This document shows, one piece after another, positions 54,312 through 64,000 of a DNA stretch of 64,000 nt; position 1 is the first letter of the stretch, and each line of letters begins with the position of its first letter. The translations under genes and the position numbers were made by a program. Source of the DNA: Coleofasciculus sp. FACHB-T130 (GTDB lineage: Bacteria > Cyanobacteriota > Cyanobacteriia > Cyanobacteriales > FACHB-T130); assembly GCF_014695375.1 (NCBI RefSeq), contig NZ_JACJOG010000046.1, positions 186,001 through 250,000 on the forward strand, written 5' to 3'. Below the pieces are notes generated by a model. It ran no database searches. It was not told the origin of the DNA and was given only the letters and a program-made list of their open reading frames with translations.

Positions 54312-54842
54312 TTAGAATCCGTAGCCGACTCCTAGCTGGACGCTAACAGAAGAAGCAGGACTGTTTTCGTAAGGCTTGATTCCCAGTTTGGCATCGCTGA
54401 AGACTACAACGTTCTTGGCAACTTCTGCTTCGACGCCAGCCGTGACTACAGGCGCATTGCGGTTGCCGAAGGTAGATGGTTTGCCTTCCGATTCATGCAA
54501 ACCGTAGCCACCACCAACGTAGAAGTTGGCTTTATTGGTAACAGGCACATCATAAGTAACCATCGGAATGATAGTGCTGGTTTCGTTGGTGAACTGTACG
54601 GAACCTCTAATAGAAACTGGCGTCTTGGGAACCGCATAGCGGCCTTGAATCACACCACCGACTGCGGCAGCATCGCCATCTTGTCCGCCATTTGTAACGC
54701 TAGCAGAACCACCAACTCCGACATAATTTGCTCGTGTTCCAGTGGGTTTTGCAGAAGCATCCAAACTAGACATTAAAACAGGAGCGATCGCTAGTGCAGA
54801 TAGTACGGAAATTTTAGCTACGGATTTGAGAGCGCGATTCAT
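54312..54842 (-). CDS. Small secreted beta-rich outer-membrane-type protein
   Basis: The 176-residue protein has a Sec signal peptide (MNRALKSVAKISVLSALAIA..., cleavage near residue 31). The mature part consists of alternating strands with Gly/aromatic turns (YVGVGGSASVTNGGQDGD, VPVTNKANFYVGGGYGLHE, SVSVQLGVGYGF). Ending in an aromatic Phe after alternating residues is typical of outer-membrane beta-barrels. Eight strands seem possible, so a small barrel of the OmpA/OmpX size is likely. ATG 54842 follows AAGGAAG; the 28 residues upstream in frame are not signal-like. A strong terminator follows. I do not know a function. Confidence 0.8.
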   Translation of the reverse strand: MNRALKSVAKISVLSALAIAPVLMSSLDASAKPTGTRANYVGVGGSASVTNGGQDGDAAAVGGVIQGRYAVPKTPVSIRGSVQFTNETSTIIPMVTYDVPVTNKANFYVGGGYGLHESEGKPSTFGNRNAPVVTAGVEAEVAKNVVVFSDAKLGIKPYENSPASSVSVQLGVGYGF

Positions 54843-55416
54843 AATTACTTCCTTCAATTCTCTGGTTTTCAGTTGCTTTGTTACATTCAAAGTCGTTAGC
54901 CAAAGCAAAAGGTTCCAGAAATCCATAAAAAATTTTTCCGCCCGCTCAAATCAAGGATTGCTAAATCTTTTAAGTCTCAGCATTCCCCTACAGGCAATGG
55001 CTTTAAGATCTTTAAATCCCAAAATAACAGTAAATATTTTAGTGCCTGAATAATGTTTTTACCTCTGGCAATGGGTTGAAGTAGCATTTCCTCAAATAGA
55101 GGCTTACTGCCAGTGGACTGTTTGGAAAGTGGCACAAATCTATGAAAGATTCAAGGAACTATTTTGTTGTCTTAGCAGTCTAAAATTTAAGAGCAATTTT
55201 CATCAAAAAAAAGTAATCGTAAAGTCTCATAACCCTATAAAATTGCTCTATAAAGCTAAGAAGTTGGGAGCTGGCTGGTTAGGGAAAACAACTTTAAAAA
55301 GTTATAATTGTAACGATATTTTTAAAAATAGACTAAACTTCACTCATCACAGGTCATCGGGAAAGTGCCGGATGGTTATAGCTGTTAAGAACCGCAGACA
55401 CTAACCCGAAGAGTGG
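54843..55416. other. Intergenic region between barrel protein and diguanylate cyclase
   Basis: About 570 bases. A plus-strand frame of about 90 codons (55129-55404) is Lys-rich and has no recognisable features, so I do not list it as a gene. The part next to 54842 should hold the barrel-gene promoter. Confidence 0.4.
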
Positions 55417-57255
55417 CTAAGAGCAGCATCGGCTAACGCGATCGCGTCCCAGAGCTTTTGCCTGATAAAGCGCCTCATCCGCTGTCTTTAACAATATTTC
55501 TGGTGAAGTATCGCAGTCGGGAACCGTAGTCGCAACGCCCAAACTCAGCGTCACATACTGACTAACTAAAGAATGGCTATGGACAATCTTTAAGTCTTGC
55601 ACTGCCACTCGAATCTCTTCTGCCACTTGCAATGCCCCATTTTGTGTAGTGTTGGGCAAAATTACGGCAAATTCTTCGCCCCCGTATCGAGCGACTAAAT
55701 CCGCGGGTCGCTTGACAGCTTGAGCGATCGCACTGGCGACGGTAATTAAACAAGTATCCCCGGCTTGATGACCATAGGTGTCATTGTAGAGTTTGAAAAA
55801 ATCAATATCGCACAAGATCAGAGACAGGGGCACTTTTTCTCGTCTCAGACGCCGCCACTCCTGATCTAGGTACTCATCAAACCGGCGTCGGTTCGGCAGA
55901 CCCGTCAGACCGTCCAAAGTCGCAAGGCGCTGCAACTTTTGGTTAGCTGCCTCCAATTGTTCATAGAGTTGCCCTTGTTGAATCGCAATACCCACCTGCA
56001 TCGCCAAAGAAGAGAGCAGATCGATTTCCCACGGTTGCCAATGTCGGGGTTGCGAACAATGATGAGCAATCAGCAACCCCCACAACTGTTGCCCTTGCAG
56101 AATCGGAACGACTAAGTTCGCTTTAACCTGAAACTGCTCCAGCACATCGATATGACACTGACCCAGTCCTGAGTTGTAAATATCTGCGATCGCTTGAACC
56201 CGACTCTGCTGATACAGCTGGGCGTACTTTTCCTTAAAACAGGGATCGTAGACGGGAGTTCCCAGCATCGAAGTCCAATTGGGATCTACAGACTCCACCG
56301 CCACAACCCCGCGCCAGCCAGCCTCGAAACGATAAATAATCACCCGGTCGCACGCTAGAAATTGCCGCACTTCTGCCACCGTCGTGTTCAGAATCTCGCT
56401 GAGATTGAGAGACTGACGGATGCGCTCTAGCATCGCCCCTATCAGTTGCTCCCTGAGAACTTGCAGTCGCAGTGCCTCCTCCGCCTGCTTGCGTTCGGTG
56501 ATATCGGTGAGCGTGCCAATAAAACCAACCGTCGTACCGGCTACTCCTTGTTCCGCCACCGCCTGACCAAACACCCAGGTGACGACTCCATCCGCACGCC
56601 CAAACCGATACTCTGAGGCAAATCGCCGGTTTTCTATTATCGCCTGCTTCCATTCGCTGATGACGCGATCGCGATCGTCGGGATGCAGCGCTTTCGTCCA
56701 ACCTTCTCCGAGTGCTTCCGCCAGGGTCAATCCTGCCAGTTCGCGCCAGCGCTCGTTGACATACAAACAGTTCCCTTCTACATCTGTGTGGAAAATCCCT
56801 ACCGGCGACATTTTAGCTAAGGTGTAATACCGATACTCGCTTTCCTGAAGCGCTTCCTCGGTTCGCTTGCGCTCGGTGATATCAGTGATTGACCCTGCCA
56901 TACGATAAGGTATGCCTTGCTCATCTCGAAATGCAATCCCCCGACAGAGAAACCACCGGATATTGCCATTCTTGTGGATCATCCGATGTTCGATTTCATA
57001 CTGGGGTGTCAACCCTTCGAGATAAATACTTGCAGCCGTCATCACCCATTCCCGCTGATCCGGATGTACCAGATGGAGCCAAGCCTCTATACGGTTGTCA
57101 ATTTCGTCTTCGCGATAGCCCAGCATCGCTTTCCAGCTAGCGGTGAGATACATTTCACCAGTTTGGAGATCCCAGTCCCAAAGTCCTACTTGACCGGCAT
57201 TAACGGCTAGGACATAGCGTTCCTCTGCCTGGTGAGCAGGAGTCATGTCCGTCAT
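55417..57255 (-). CDS. Diguanylate cyclase with PAS, PAC and GAF sensors
   Basis: The 612-residue protein has two PAS/PAC units (about 5-255, with LWDWDLQTGEMYLTASWKAM and MSPVGIFHTDVEGNCLYVNE), a GAF domain (about 270-430, AVESVDPNWTSMLGTPVYDP) and a GGDEF domain (about 445-608). The active site is GGEEF in LVARYGGEEFAVILPN, with the I-site RPAD just upstream. It should make cyclic di-GMP and be subject to product inhibition. The GAF has the DPxF-like (CFKEKYAQ) region but its Cys is not evident by eye, so chromophore binding is uncertain. The ATG at 57255 overlaps the stop of the preceding 116-residue gene in an ATGA. The GGDEF part closely resembles that at 58859. Confidence 0.9.
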   Translation of the reverse strand: MTDMTPAHQAEERYVLAVNAGQVGLWDWDLQTGEMYLTASWKAMLGYREDEIDNRIEAWLHLVHPDQREWVMTAASIYLEGLTPQYEIEHRMIHKNGNIRWFLCRGIAFRDEQGIPYRMAGSITDITERKRTEEALQESEYRYYTLAKMSPVGIFHTDVEGNCLYVNERWRELAGLTLAEALGEGWTKALHPDDRDRVISEWKQAIIENRRFASEYRFGRADGVVTWVFGQAVAEQGVAGTTVGFIGTLTDITERKQAEEALRLQVLREQLIGAMLERIRQSLNLSEILNTTVAEVRQFLACDRVIIYRFEAGWRGVVAVESVDPNWTSMLGTPVYDPCFKEKYAQLYQQSRVQAIADIYNSGLGQCHIDVLEQFQVKANLVVPILQGQQLWGLLIAHHCSQPRHWQPWEIDLLSSLAMQVGIAIQQGQLYEQLEAANQKLQRLATLDGLTGLPNRRRFDEYLDQEWRRLRREKVPLSLILCDIDFFKLYNDTYGHQAGDTCLITVASAIAQAVKRPADLVARYGGEEFAVILPNTTQNGALQVAEEIRVAVQDLKIVHSHSLVSQYVTLSLGVATTVPDCDTSPEILLKTADEALYQAKALGRDRVSRCCS

Positions 57256-57602
57256 AAAGCGATCGCGCCCGTAAATAAATCGGCAAAAACTTTTAAAAAG
57301 TTGTCCCAATACAGCCCGCACGCTTTTTTGGCATCCGTGAAGAATGCTTTATTTTTCCTGCCTTCGGCTGTGAGTGTGGCTGCATTCCAAACTTGCGGTT
57401 GATTTGTCCCAACCTGCACTGGGATGAAGTACATCGAGGCAGGTTGGAAGAGGGTGCTAAAACATTGCTTCAATTTCCCTACCTTTTGACGCAGCGCTTT
57501 CTCTAGTTGGCGACGTTCTAGATGCGATTGGGGTTGCTGGAACGTAAGCACGAAGGCTTCATCCTGGAAATCATGCCAGGAAGCTGGGCAATCAAAGCGC
57601 AT
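57252..57602 (-). CDS. Small hypothetical protein upstream of the diguanylate cyclase
   Basis: The 116-residue protein has basic helices (RRQLEKALRQKVGKLKQCFS) and an aromatic C-terminal part (KKACGLYWDNFLKVFADLF). I do not recognise it. It shares ATGA with the cyclase, so the two are probably translationally coupled. No Cys/His ligand cluster or TM helix is clear. It may be an accessory sensor or regulator of the cyclase. Confidence 0.65.
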   Translation of the reverse strand: MRFDCPASWHDFQDEAFVLTFQQPQSHLERRQLEKALRQKVGKLKQCFSTLFQPASMYFIPVQVGTNQPQVWNAATLTAEGRKNKAFFTDAKKACGLYWDNFLKVFADLFTGAIAL

Positions 57603-57852
57603 TTGAGTTTGTTGTTTAAGAGGGGTGTTTTAAAGAGTCTCAATCTACCGGGGGTTTAAATCAAAACGACACTCCCCGGTCATCCAAAAAAGTCAGTTGA
57701 GATGCCCCAAGGTTCTAAATTCTATTATTGTCGAAAGGTTTAAGCGATCGCGTAATTCGCTTTTGCGAACATAAAATGCGTTGGCAAAAGCGAGGCGATT
57801 TTAGGGAGAAGGGTTGCAGATAAAATGCACTGAGCAAGTCTAACGACCAACC

Positions 57853-58686
57853 TCACGGAACCAGCAGTTCATACGCCTGCCGTTGTCCCAAAGGAGTTAC
57901 CACAACCGCTTGAATTTTCCGTTGCTTAGGCAGTGGTACTGTAATATCAAATTCACCAGTGCGCTCCACATTCTGTAAAGTAGACGCCACGATCAACAGA
58001 TTGAACGGATCGATTAGACCGCGAATGCGTACGCGATCGCCCTCTATCGCCGCCAGAACTCGGATCTCTAATTCACCCTCTTCTTTTAAAGGAATTGGTT
58101 GGGAAGGGGGTTCGCCAGGAATCACTAAAGTCCGAAACCCAGCATTGACTTCTACGGCTTGCCCCTGAGCTTCTTCGACCACGCTCCCTTCTAGGGTGGC
58201 AACGCTCGTCTTGCCATTGGGTTTGACGCTCACACCAAATTGCGTCCCGCGAACGCCACTCAAACCGGCAGGTGTTTTAATTTCAAAGCGCGAATTAGGA
58301 TTGGTAAACGGTCGTACCTCCAGGCGAGCTTGTCCCCCCGTGACTTGAAGCCGCGTAATTTTACCCCCATCAGGCATTGTCTGCAATTGTTGTACTTGCA
58401 GAGTGGTATTTTCTGAGACATTCACGAAGCCAATGCCGGTATCGACGGCTAGGACGGCTTTAGACTCGTCGCCTGTTGTGATAGTATCCCCCACATCCTC
58501 AAGGCGCAAGCCGACCCTAACCGACCCAGCAGCGTCTCTAAGTTTATAGGTGACTTTACCTGCATAGGAAACGACTTCTAACCGTCGGTTGAGTCGAACC
58601 TGCAAAGGTTTTGCCACTGAGTCTGTACCGATGCTTAAGAGAGCCACCAACAGCAGGAGAGACACGAATGCTCTACGACTTTTCAC
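57853..58686 (-). CDS. FecR-domain secreted protein
   Basis: The 277-residue protein has a signal peptide (AFVSLLLLVALLSIGTDSVA, cleavage near residue 25). A FecR-like domain follows, with LRLEDVGDTITTGDESKAVL, the VRPFTNPNSRFEIKTPAGLS segment and the GVRGTQFGVSV signature (about 143-153). The end is a beta-rich IRGLIDPFNLLIVASTLQNV unit. FecR-domain proteins sense or bind at the periplasm; in cyanobacteria they often lie near kinase and cyclase genes. It is convergent to nothing and separated from both GGDEF genes by about 200 bases each. The partner is unknown. Confidence 0.85.
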   Translation of the reverse strand: MKSRRAFVSLLLLVALLSIGTDSVAKPLQVRLNRRLEVVSYAGKVTYKLRDAAGSVRVGLRLEDVGDTITTGDESKAVLAVDTGIGFVNVSENTTLQVQQLQTMPDGGKITRLQVTGGQARLEVRPFTNPNSRFEIKTPAGLSGVRGTQFGVSVKPNGKTSVATLEGSVVEEAQGQAVEVNAGFRTLVIPGEPPSQPIPLKEEGELEIRVLAAIEGDRVRIRGLIDPFNLLIVASTLQNVERTGEFDITVPLPKQRKIQAVVVTPLGQRQAYELLVP

Positions 58687-58858
58687 CGCTCACCTCTTGT
58701 AGAAATTAAAAATTAAAAATTACTAATTTGATTTTGCAGTTTTAATTTTTTCAGATGATTTGTGCATATTAACTTGATTAAGCGATCGCACTTTATATCA
58801 CCTTTTATATCTGCGTGGCTGATTGTATCCACCGATGCATCATCGCCAGAAGCTGCCT

Positions 58859-59791
58859 CTAGGAGCATACGCGATCGCGTCCCCCTGCTTTTGCCCGATA
58901 CAACGCCTCATCGGCTTCCTTAAGTAACGCTTCTGGCGAGGCGTCATGCAAAGGAATCGCGCCAGCGACACCCAAACTCAGCGTTACATACTGGCTAACA
59001 GCAGACTTGGTATGAACAATTTCTAAAGATTTCACAGCCTGTCGAATTTCCGTTGCGACTTGCAACCCACCCGCAGCAGAGGTATTAGGCAAAATCACTG
59101 CAAATTCTTCGCCGCCATAGCGTGCGACTAAATCTGTCGAGCGCTTGACCACCCGAAACAGGGCACTAGCAACAGTTTGTAAACAAATATCTCCAGCTTG
59201 ATGCCCGTAAGTATCGTTGTAGGTTTTGAAAAAATCGATATCGCAGAAGATGAGAGACAGGGGCAGTTGTTCGCGTAACATTCGCCGCCACTCTTGACCA
59301 AGATACTCATCAAATCGACGGCGGTTTGCCAGTCCCGTCAGACTGTCGAAGGTCGCAAGTCGCTGCAAGTCTCGGTTTGCCACCTCCAGTTGTTGATAAA
59401 GTTGAAATTGTTGGATTAAACGCCTCACCCGCTGACGCAGTACGGGCCAGTGAATAGGTTTGGTAACGAAATCAATGGCTCCGACTTCAAAAGCTCGGTC
59501 AACGGATTCTTTGTCGTCAAGACCTGTAATCATCAATACGGGAGTGCGATCGCATGAAGGGATGTCTTGTAGCCTGGAGCAGCAAGTGAAGCCATCCATT
59601 ACCGGCATCATGGCATCGAGCAAGACAATATGCGGCTGAAAGCGAACATAAGCACTCAAGCACTCCTCTCCATTGCTCGCTTCAACAACCTGGTATCCTT
59701 CCTGTTGCATTGCTTGACACAGTAGCTGACGCATGATTCTGTCGTCGTCTACCACGAGGACGATAGAGGGTTCTTGGGGAAGGGAAAGCAT
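58859..59791 (-). CDS. Response regulator with GGDEF output (REC-GGDEF)
   Basis: The 310-residue protein has a receiver domain (5-125: IVLVVDDDRIMRQLLCQAMQ, phospho-Asp in HIVLLDAMMPVMDGF, Lys in VTKPIHWPVL) and a GGDEF domain (about 145-308). The active motif is GGEEF and an I-site RSTD precedes it. Such proteins make cyclic di-GMP when phosphorylated. I chose ATG 59791 because it places MLSLPQEPSIVLVVDDD directly before the receiver; an upstream TTG at 59857 overlapping the kinase stop (TTGA) is possible. It follows the large hybrid kinase so closely that it is probably its output partner. Confidence 0.9.
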   Translation of the reverse strand: MLSLPQEPSIVLVVDDDRIMRQLLCQAMQQEGYQVVEASNGEECLSAYVRFQPHIVLLDAMMPVMDGFTCCSRLQDIPSCDRTPVLMITGLDDKESVDRAFEVGAIDFVTKPIHWPVLRQRVRRLIQQFQLYQQLEVANRDLQRLATFDSLTGLANRRRFDEYLGQEWRRMLREQLPLSLIFCDIDFFKTYNDTYGHQAGDICLQTVASALFRVVKRSTDLVARYGGEEFAVILPNTSAAGGLQVATEIRQAVKSLEIVHTKSAVSQYVTLSLGVAGAIPLHDASPEALLKEADEALYRAKAGGRDRVCS

Positions 59792-59853
59792 TTTTATTAG
59801 ACCTATCCGTAAATTGGTATAGGATGTACTCCGGACGGAGGTTTCAATCTCGA

Positions 59854-62800
59854 TCAAAGATGGAAATCTTGCAACGCACAGCGCACGCGCTCATACTCCG
59901 CCTCCAGATGCGATGCGATTTCCGGTGTTCCTGTTAGAGTATCGTCTTTCGCGATCGCTTCGAGTTGCTTACACAAATTGGATAGGGTCATAGCACCCAG
60001 CGTCGCACTGGTTGACTTAAGCGTGTGAGTCGCCTGTCGCAGCGCCACGGTATCTCCAGCATCTACTGCATTCCGAATGACTTGCAATATTTGGGGTGTA
60101 TCTTCCAAAAAGCTATCAATGACTTCCACCAGAACAGATGAAGCATTCTCTCCAAACATATCGCAAAGCCCTTGGATTGCCTGGAAATCAACGGCAGAGG
60201 TGGAGATGGGGAGGCGGGGAAGCGGCTGCAAAGCAGCGAGTGCCTTCAGCAGCGCCTCCATCTGGATCGGCTTGCTGACGTAATTATCCATCCCCGCGCT
60301 CAAACACTCCTCGCGATCGCTCTGCATCGCATTCGCCGTCATGGCAATAATCCAGGGACGTTGCTCGTAGGGCCATTCCTCACAGATCCGTCGCGTAGCG
60401 CTCAATCCGTCCATTTCCGGCATTTGCACGTCCATCAGAACCACATCATAGGGCTGGCGTTGCAGCGCTTGCAGCACTTCCAAACCGTTGCTGGCGATAT
60501 CCGCTCGATATCCCAGACGCCCCAATAGATGCAGCGCCACCTTTTGGTTGACGACATTGTCTTCGGCTAACAGAATTCGCAGCGGTAGCCGTTGCGCTAG
60601 ATTCGGGTCAATCGGTTCGGGATGGGGACGCGGGCTTGGCAGCGCAGCGGGTTCGCCAAGCAGACTGCTTAAGACATTGTAGAGCTGAGATTGTTTAATC
60701 GGTTTATTCAGAAAGGCGGCAAAATTTGCTTGCTGTGCTTGTAGCTCTATCTCCGACTTGCCCAGAGAAGTTAACATCACCAATGGCAACGTCCGAGTAT
60801 TGGGTAGTTTGCGAATTTCTGCCGCTAAATTCAAGCCATCCATCTGCGGCATTTGCATATCCAGAATCGCAATATCAAAGGTCTCCTGATTGCTCAGCCA
60901 GTTCAGGGCTTCTTCCCCAGAGGTGGCGGCGCGGGAGATCATTCCCCACGCGATCGCCTGCAAAGTCAAAATTTGCCGATTGGTCGCGTTATCATCCACA
61001 ATCAACAACCGTTTTCCAGCTAACAGTTGTTGGGAGTCGCTGCTGTCAGCAAGCGTTGAAGTGGGAACGGAGGTGGCGACAACAGCGAAATAAAATGTGG
61101 AACCCTGACCCCCTTCACTTTCTACCCAAATTCTACCGCCCATCATTTCTGTTAATTGTCGGCTAATCGCTAATCCCAACCCCGTACCGCCATAGTTGCG
61201 AGTTGTAGAGGAGTCAACCTGGCTGAAGGGTTTAAATAGACGGTCTATACGGTCAGAAGGAATCCCAATGCCGGTATCTTTAACGGCAAAACGAATCGCA
61301 TATTTGTGATTTTTTATTTTGGGTTTTCGATGTTGGATTGCAGCTTTTTCTTCTAGTTCTTCAACAGAAATCGGTTTGTTCATCTCATCTGTAAGATGAG
61401 CAATTTCTTGTTCTAAATTCGCTCCCCAGCTCCCCAGCCCCCCTGTCCCTCTGCCTCGTTCTCCCAATTGACGAGCTTTTACCGAAATCACAACTTCCCC
61501 TTGGGGTGTGAATTTAACAGCATTCGCAATTAGATTCACCAGAATTTGGCGGAGTCGCGTTACATCCCCCACAATCATTTTCGGTACAGAAGGATCTATC
61601 AAATACGCTAATTCCAAGTTTTTTTCTGCCGCCTTGTGAGCTAGCAAATCAAGCGATTCTTCGATACAATCTCGCAGATTGAAAGGTTGCTGTTCCAGTT
61701 CCAGCTTACCGGACTCAATTTTAGAGAAGTCAAGGATGTCATTAATAATTGTGAGTAAGCCATCGCCGCTGTTGCGAATGGTTTCTACAAAGTCTCGCTG
61801 TTGTGGCTTGAGTTCGGTATCTAGTAGTAACCCAGTCATGCCAATTACCGCATTCATGGGAGTGCGGATTTCGTGGCTCATGGTCGCTAAAAATTCACTT
61901 TTAGCACGGTTAGCTGCTTCTGCCTCTTGTTTTGCTTTTTCTAAGGCAACATTTTGCTGAGCTAATTGTTCGCGTTGGCGGGTTTCTTGCTCTAATAGGC
62001 AAGCTTGAGCCAGAGCAATACCGACTTGATCTGCCACTGCTTCGAGTAATTCAATTTCCTCTTGAGTCCACTCACGGAAGGTGTTACATTGATGCAAGCC
62101 AATCACACCGTTAGTTTCTCCTTGATAGGAAGTGCGAATCGCCAGCATCGATTTGAGTTGAATTTGCTGACACAGAGAAACAGTTTCTTTGAGCAGCGGA
62201 TCGGCATAGACATTTGAGGAAGCGATCGCGCGATCTTGAGCAATTGTTTGTTCGGCATGGGGATTGCCAACAACGGGGATTTGTACATCCATTATCGAAT
62301 CATACCCAGGCTCCAAATACTCTGCCACTAGGGGAATTTGTGGTTTAGGGGTGGCGATGTATGAGTAAATTAAACAGCGATTCACCGCGAATGTTTCGCC
62401 CAATAACTTACAAGTCGTTTGAAAAATTTCTTGTGTTTCTAGCTTGGCGCGAATCTCTTGGGTAATCCGTTTAAGCAGCAAAGTTCTGGTAACTTGCTGT
62501 TGTAGGGCTTCTTGGGCTTTTGCCCGCTCAACTTCACCTCCTACCCACTGTGCCATGAGCTTCACTAGCTCTTTGTCTACCACCGTGAATGGTTGCGATC
62601 GCACCTTTAAACTGGAGAAACTGAGGGTACCATAAACAATCCCGCCTGCCACTACCCTAGTACCAATATATGCCTCTATTCTGAAAGGGGTATTTGCCGG
62701 ATACTGGTACCATTGCGATCGCTCAACGGACTCAAAGCAAATCGGTTCGTCGCAGCGCAGTGCTTCACCGCAATAAGTCTGCTTAACATCGAAAAGATTT

Positions 62801-64000
62801 CCTTTGGCAAGATGAATGGGTGAGTTTTCGGGCACCTGAGCAGCAATCAGGTAATATTTATCCCCTTCAATCTTCGCTAGCGTCCCGATTTCTAAGCCAA
62901 ATCGCCAGCATCCCATTTTCAGCATCCGCTGGATGCGTTGGTCGAAGTGTAGCGGCGTTCCTTTTCCGCCTTGAGCTGCCGTCACTTCATACAGCGCTCG
63001 TAACCCTGCCTCGCTCTCTCGCAGTTCGTGTTCCGCTTGCTGGCGCTGCGTGATGTCGCTGCCAATTCCGAGAAACCCAGTAATGTTGCCCTCAGTATCC
63101 CGTAACGCCGTCATCGACACCAGCACGGGAAAACGACTACCATCTTTGCGGATAAACGTCCATTCGCGCTCGTCCACTTCTCCACGACGCGCCTTGGCAA
63201 CAAAAACTTCAAACCTTGGATCAATGGGGATTCCCAACTCCTGTGACAATTCTTGGGCACGCCGGAATACTTCGCGTGAATCGTGAAATCGCAGGGGTGT
63301 TGTTTTGCCCACGACTTCAGCAGCAGCGTATCCTAAATATCTCTCGGCGGCGGCATTAAAGGTACAAATTGTGCCATCTGGTGTTGTAGAAACGATCGTG
63401 TAGTTGGCACTATCCAAAATTGCCCGCTGCAAGCTGGTTGTCTTTTGGAGTGCCTCTTCAGTTTGCTTGCGATCCGTAATGTCATTCAAGGTGCCGGAAA
63501 TACCCACGATACTTCCGCTAACATCCAGTGTCGCGCAGGCATAAACGTCAAGCCAGCAAAAGCTGCCATCAGCGGTTAGGATGCGGATCTCCTGTCGGTA
63601 AAATTTTGTTTGGCATTGAATCAGAGCTTGAAACAGTTTTATATTGCGTTGGCGATCTTCAGGATGAACGTAGTTTAGAACATGAGTGCCAAGACTTTGG
63701 GCAATCGAGAATTTGGTGATTTCTGTCCAAGCCGGATTCAGAAAGGTCCACAAACCCGTGACGTCTGTTTGAAAAATTACTTCTTTGACGTTATCGACGA
63801 CAGAGCGATATTTTTTATCGCTTTCTCCTAACGCTTCCACTACCTGTTGATGCTGAGAAACAGTGCGTTCTAATTGATTGAGATGAATTCGGAGTTCCAT
63901 CTGAGCGATCGCTTGCCGCGCCAACGCTTTGAGCGCTTCAATTTGTTGGCTCATGAGCTTTCGAGGAATCTGGTCAATTACGCATAAGGTGCCCAAAACA
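59854..64000 (-). CDS. Hybrid histidine kinase with PAS/GAF sensors, two receivers and HPt (5' end outside window)
   Basis: About 1380 residues are visible and the frame is open to the window edge, where the sequence [20 protein letters not shown] is the end of a GAF domain, so the true start lies beyond. Then follow PAS/PAC (about 50-180 and 190-325), GAF (335-490, 505-690), HisKA with [20 protein letters not shown], HATPase with DTGIGIP and [13 protein letters not shown], receiver one ([32 protein letters not shown]), receiver two ([33 protein letters not shown]) and a C-terminal HPt domain with His in [18 protein letters not shown]. This is a complete BarA/EvgS-like relay. The adjacent REC-GGDEF gene is a likely recipient of the phosphoryl group. 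Confidence 0.93.
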   Translation of the reverse strand, partial: VLGTLCVIDQIPRKLMSQQIEALKALARQAIAQMELRIHLNQLERTVSQHQQVVEALGESDKKYRSVVDNVKEVIFQTDVTGLWTFLNPAWTEITKFSIAQSLGTHVLNYVHPEDRQRNIKLFQALIQCQTKFYRQEIRILTADGSFCWLDVYACATLDVSGSIVGISGTLNDITDRKQTEEALQKTTSLQRAILDSANYTIVSTTPDGTICTFNAAAERYLGYAAAEVVGKTTPLRFHDSREVFRRAQELSQELGIPIDPRFEVFVAKARRGEVDEREWTFIRKDGSRFPVLVSMTALRDTEGNITGFLGIGSDITQRQQAEHELRESEAGLRALYEVTAAQGGKGTPLHFDQRIQRMLKMGCWRFGLEIGTLAKIEGDKYYLIAAQVPENSPIHLAKGNLFDVKQTYCGEALRCDEPICFESVERSQWYQYPANTPFRIEAYIGTRVVAGGIVYGTLSFSSLKVRSQPFTVVDKELVKLMAQWVGGEVERAKAQEALQQQVTRTLLLKRITQEIRAKLETQEIFQTTCKLLGETFAVNRCLIYSYIATPKPQIPLVAEYLEPGYDSIMDVQIPVVGNPHAEQTIAQDRAIASSNVYADPLLKETVSLCQQIQLKSMLAIRTSYQGETNGVIGLHQCNTFREWTQEEIELLEAVADQVGIALAQACLLEQETRQREQLAQQNVALEKAKQEAEAANRAKSEFLATMSHEIRTPMNAVIGMTGLLLDTELKPQQRDFVETIRNSGDGLLTIINDILDFSKIESGKLELEQQPFNLRDCIEESLDLLAHKAAEKNLELAYLIDPSVPKMIVGDVTRLRQILVNLIANAVKFTPQGEVVISVKARQLGERGRGTGGLGSWGANLEQEIAHLTDEMNKPISVEELEEKAAIQHRKPKIKNHKYAIRFAVKDTGIGIPSDRIDRLFKPFSQVDSSTTRNYGGTGLGLAISRQLTEMMGGRIWVESEGGQGSTFYFAVVATSVPTSTLADSSDSQQLLAGKRLLIVDDNATNRQILTLQAIAWGMISRAATSGEEALNWLSNQETFDIAILDMQMPQMDGLNLAAEIRKLPNTRTLPLVMLTSLGKSEIELQAQQANFAAFLNKPIKQSQLYNVLSSLLGEPAALPSPRPHPEPIDPNLAQRLPLRILLAEDNVVNQKVALHLLGRLGYRADIASNGLEVLQALQRQPYDVVLMDVQMPEMDGLSATRRICEEWPYEQRPWIIAMTANAMQSDREECLSAGMDNYVSKPIQMEALLKALAALQPLPRLPISTSAVDFQAIQGLCDMFGENASSVLVEVIDSFLEDTPQILQVIRNAVDAGDTVALRQATHTLKSTSATLGAMTLSNLCKQLEAIAKDDTLTGTPEIASHLEAEYERVRCALQDFHL

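Noticed and set aside
55129-55404. Plus-strand frame of about 90 codons before the diguanylate cyclase
   Set aside because: Lys/Asn-rich low-bias sequence with no domain or good ribosome-binding site.
1-64000. Frequent GCGATCGC octamers considered as regulatory sites
   Set aside because: They occur all over genes and gaps as the HIP1 repeat usual in cyanobacteria, so no single site is informative.

Overview
The window looks like a chromosomal segment of a cyanobacterium, probably a filamentous one. The HIP1 octamer GCGATCGC is abundant on both strands. Several products are typical of cyanobacteria: a Ser/Thr kinase fused to a GUN4 domain, a DUF2555 protein, a ferredoxin-type sulfite reductase, a short RRM protein, and giant PAS/GAF hybrid histidine kinases. 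Intergenic regions carry GATCCCC- and GAGACGC-type palindromic repeats of the kind seen in these genomes. I found no tRNA, rRNA or CRISPR array.

Region 1 (1-16.9 kb) is the distal half of an extracellular/thylakoid-type contractile injection system (eCIS/tCIS) locus. In order it encodes an unidentified protein (5' end outside the window), a tube-cap protein, a VgrG-like spike, a PAAR tip, a gp25-like wedge, a gpJ-like wedge, a tail-protein-I homologue, a DUF4159-like protein, and two large single-pass membrane proteins with beta-sandwich domains. One of the two ends in a WD40 propeller. The other has a winged-helix-like N-terminus and a proline-rich tail. Sheath, inner tube and ATPase genes are presumably upstream of the window. 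An antisense WD40 gene and a decayed HsdR (type I restriction) fragment interrupt the structural genes between PAAR and gp25.

Region 2 (17-25 kb) is housekeeping: an RRM protein, an MFS exporter, ilvB with a C-terminal zinc ribbon, a CRP-like regulator, an esterase that seems to start at CTG, a DUF2555 protein and coaBC.

Region 3 (24.9-29.3 kb) is the most unusual functional cluster. A small AdoMet decarboxylase converges on an operon of DUF4178, a membrane-anchored spermidine-synthase-like protein, a FemAB-type aminoacyltransferase and a DUF350 membrane protein. This looks like a polyamine-based modification system at a membrane. Its DUF350 gene is split by one in-frame TAA. Next to it are a kinase-GUN4 gene and a truncated copy of a related kinase.

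Region 4 (31.5-41.6 kb) has a phnD-(GNAT)-phnC-phnE-type ABC importer. Its GNAT gene is broken by an in-frame TAG, and its fused double permease has repeat-derived inserts at equivalent places in both halves. Then follow an intact IS982-family element, a PPK2 kinase, small hypothetical proteins, a zinc alcohol dehydrogenase and a small zinc-ribbon protein.

Region 5 (41.6-42.3 kb) is intergenic. It holds a strong candidate structured RNA and a perfect 13-bp hairpin.

Region 6 (42.3-64 kb) is rich in signalling genes: two giant hybrid histidine kinases, a dCache/GAF kinase, two diguanylate cyclases with GGEEF and I-site motifs, and a FecR-domain protein. Interspersed are a GSP17M-like stress protein, sulfite reductase with an RHH-like C-terminus, and a small secreted beta-rich protein. 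The last kinase runs off the window end. It is followed closely by a REC-GGDEF gene, which suggests a phosphorelay to c-di-GMP output.
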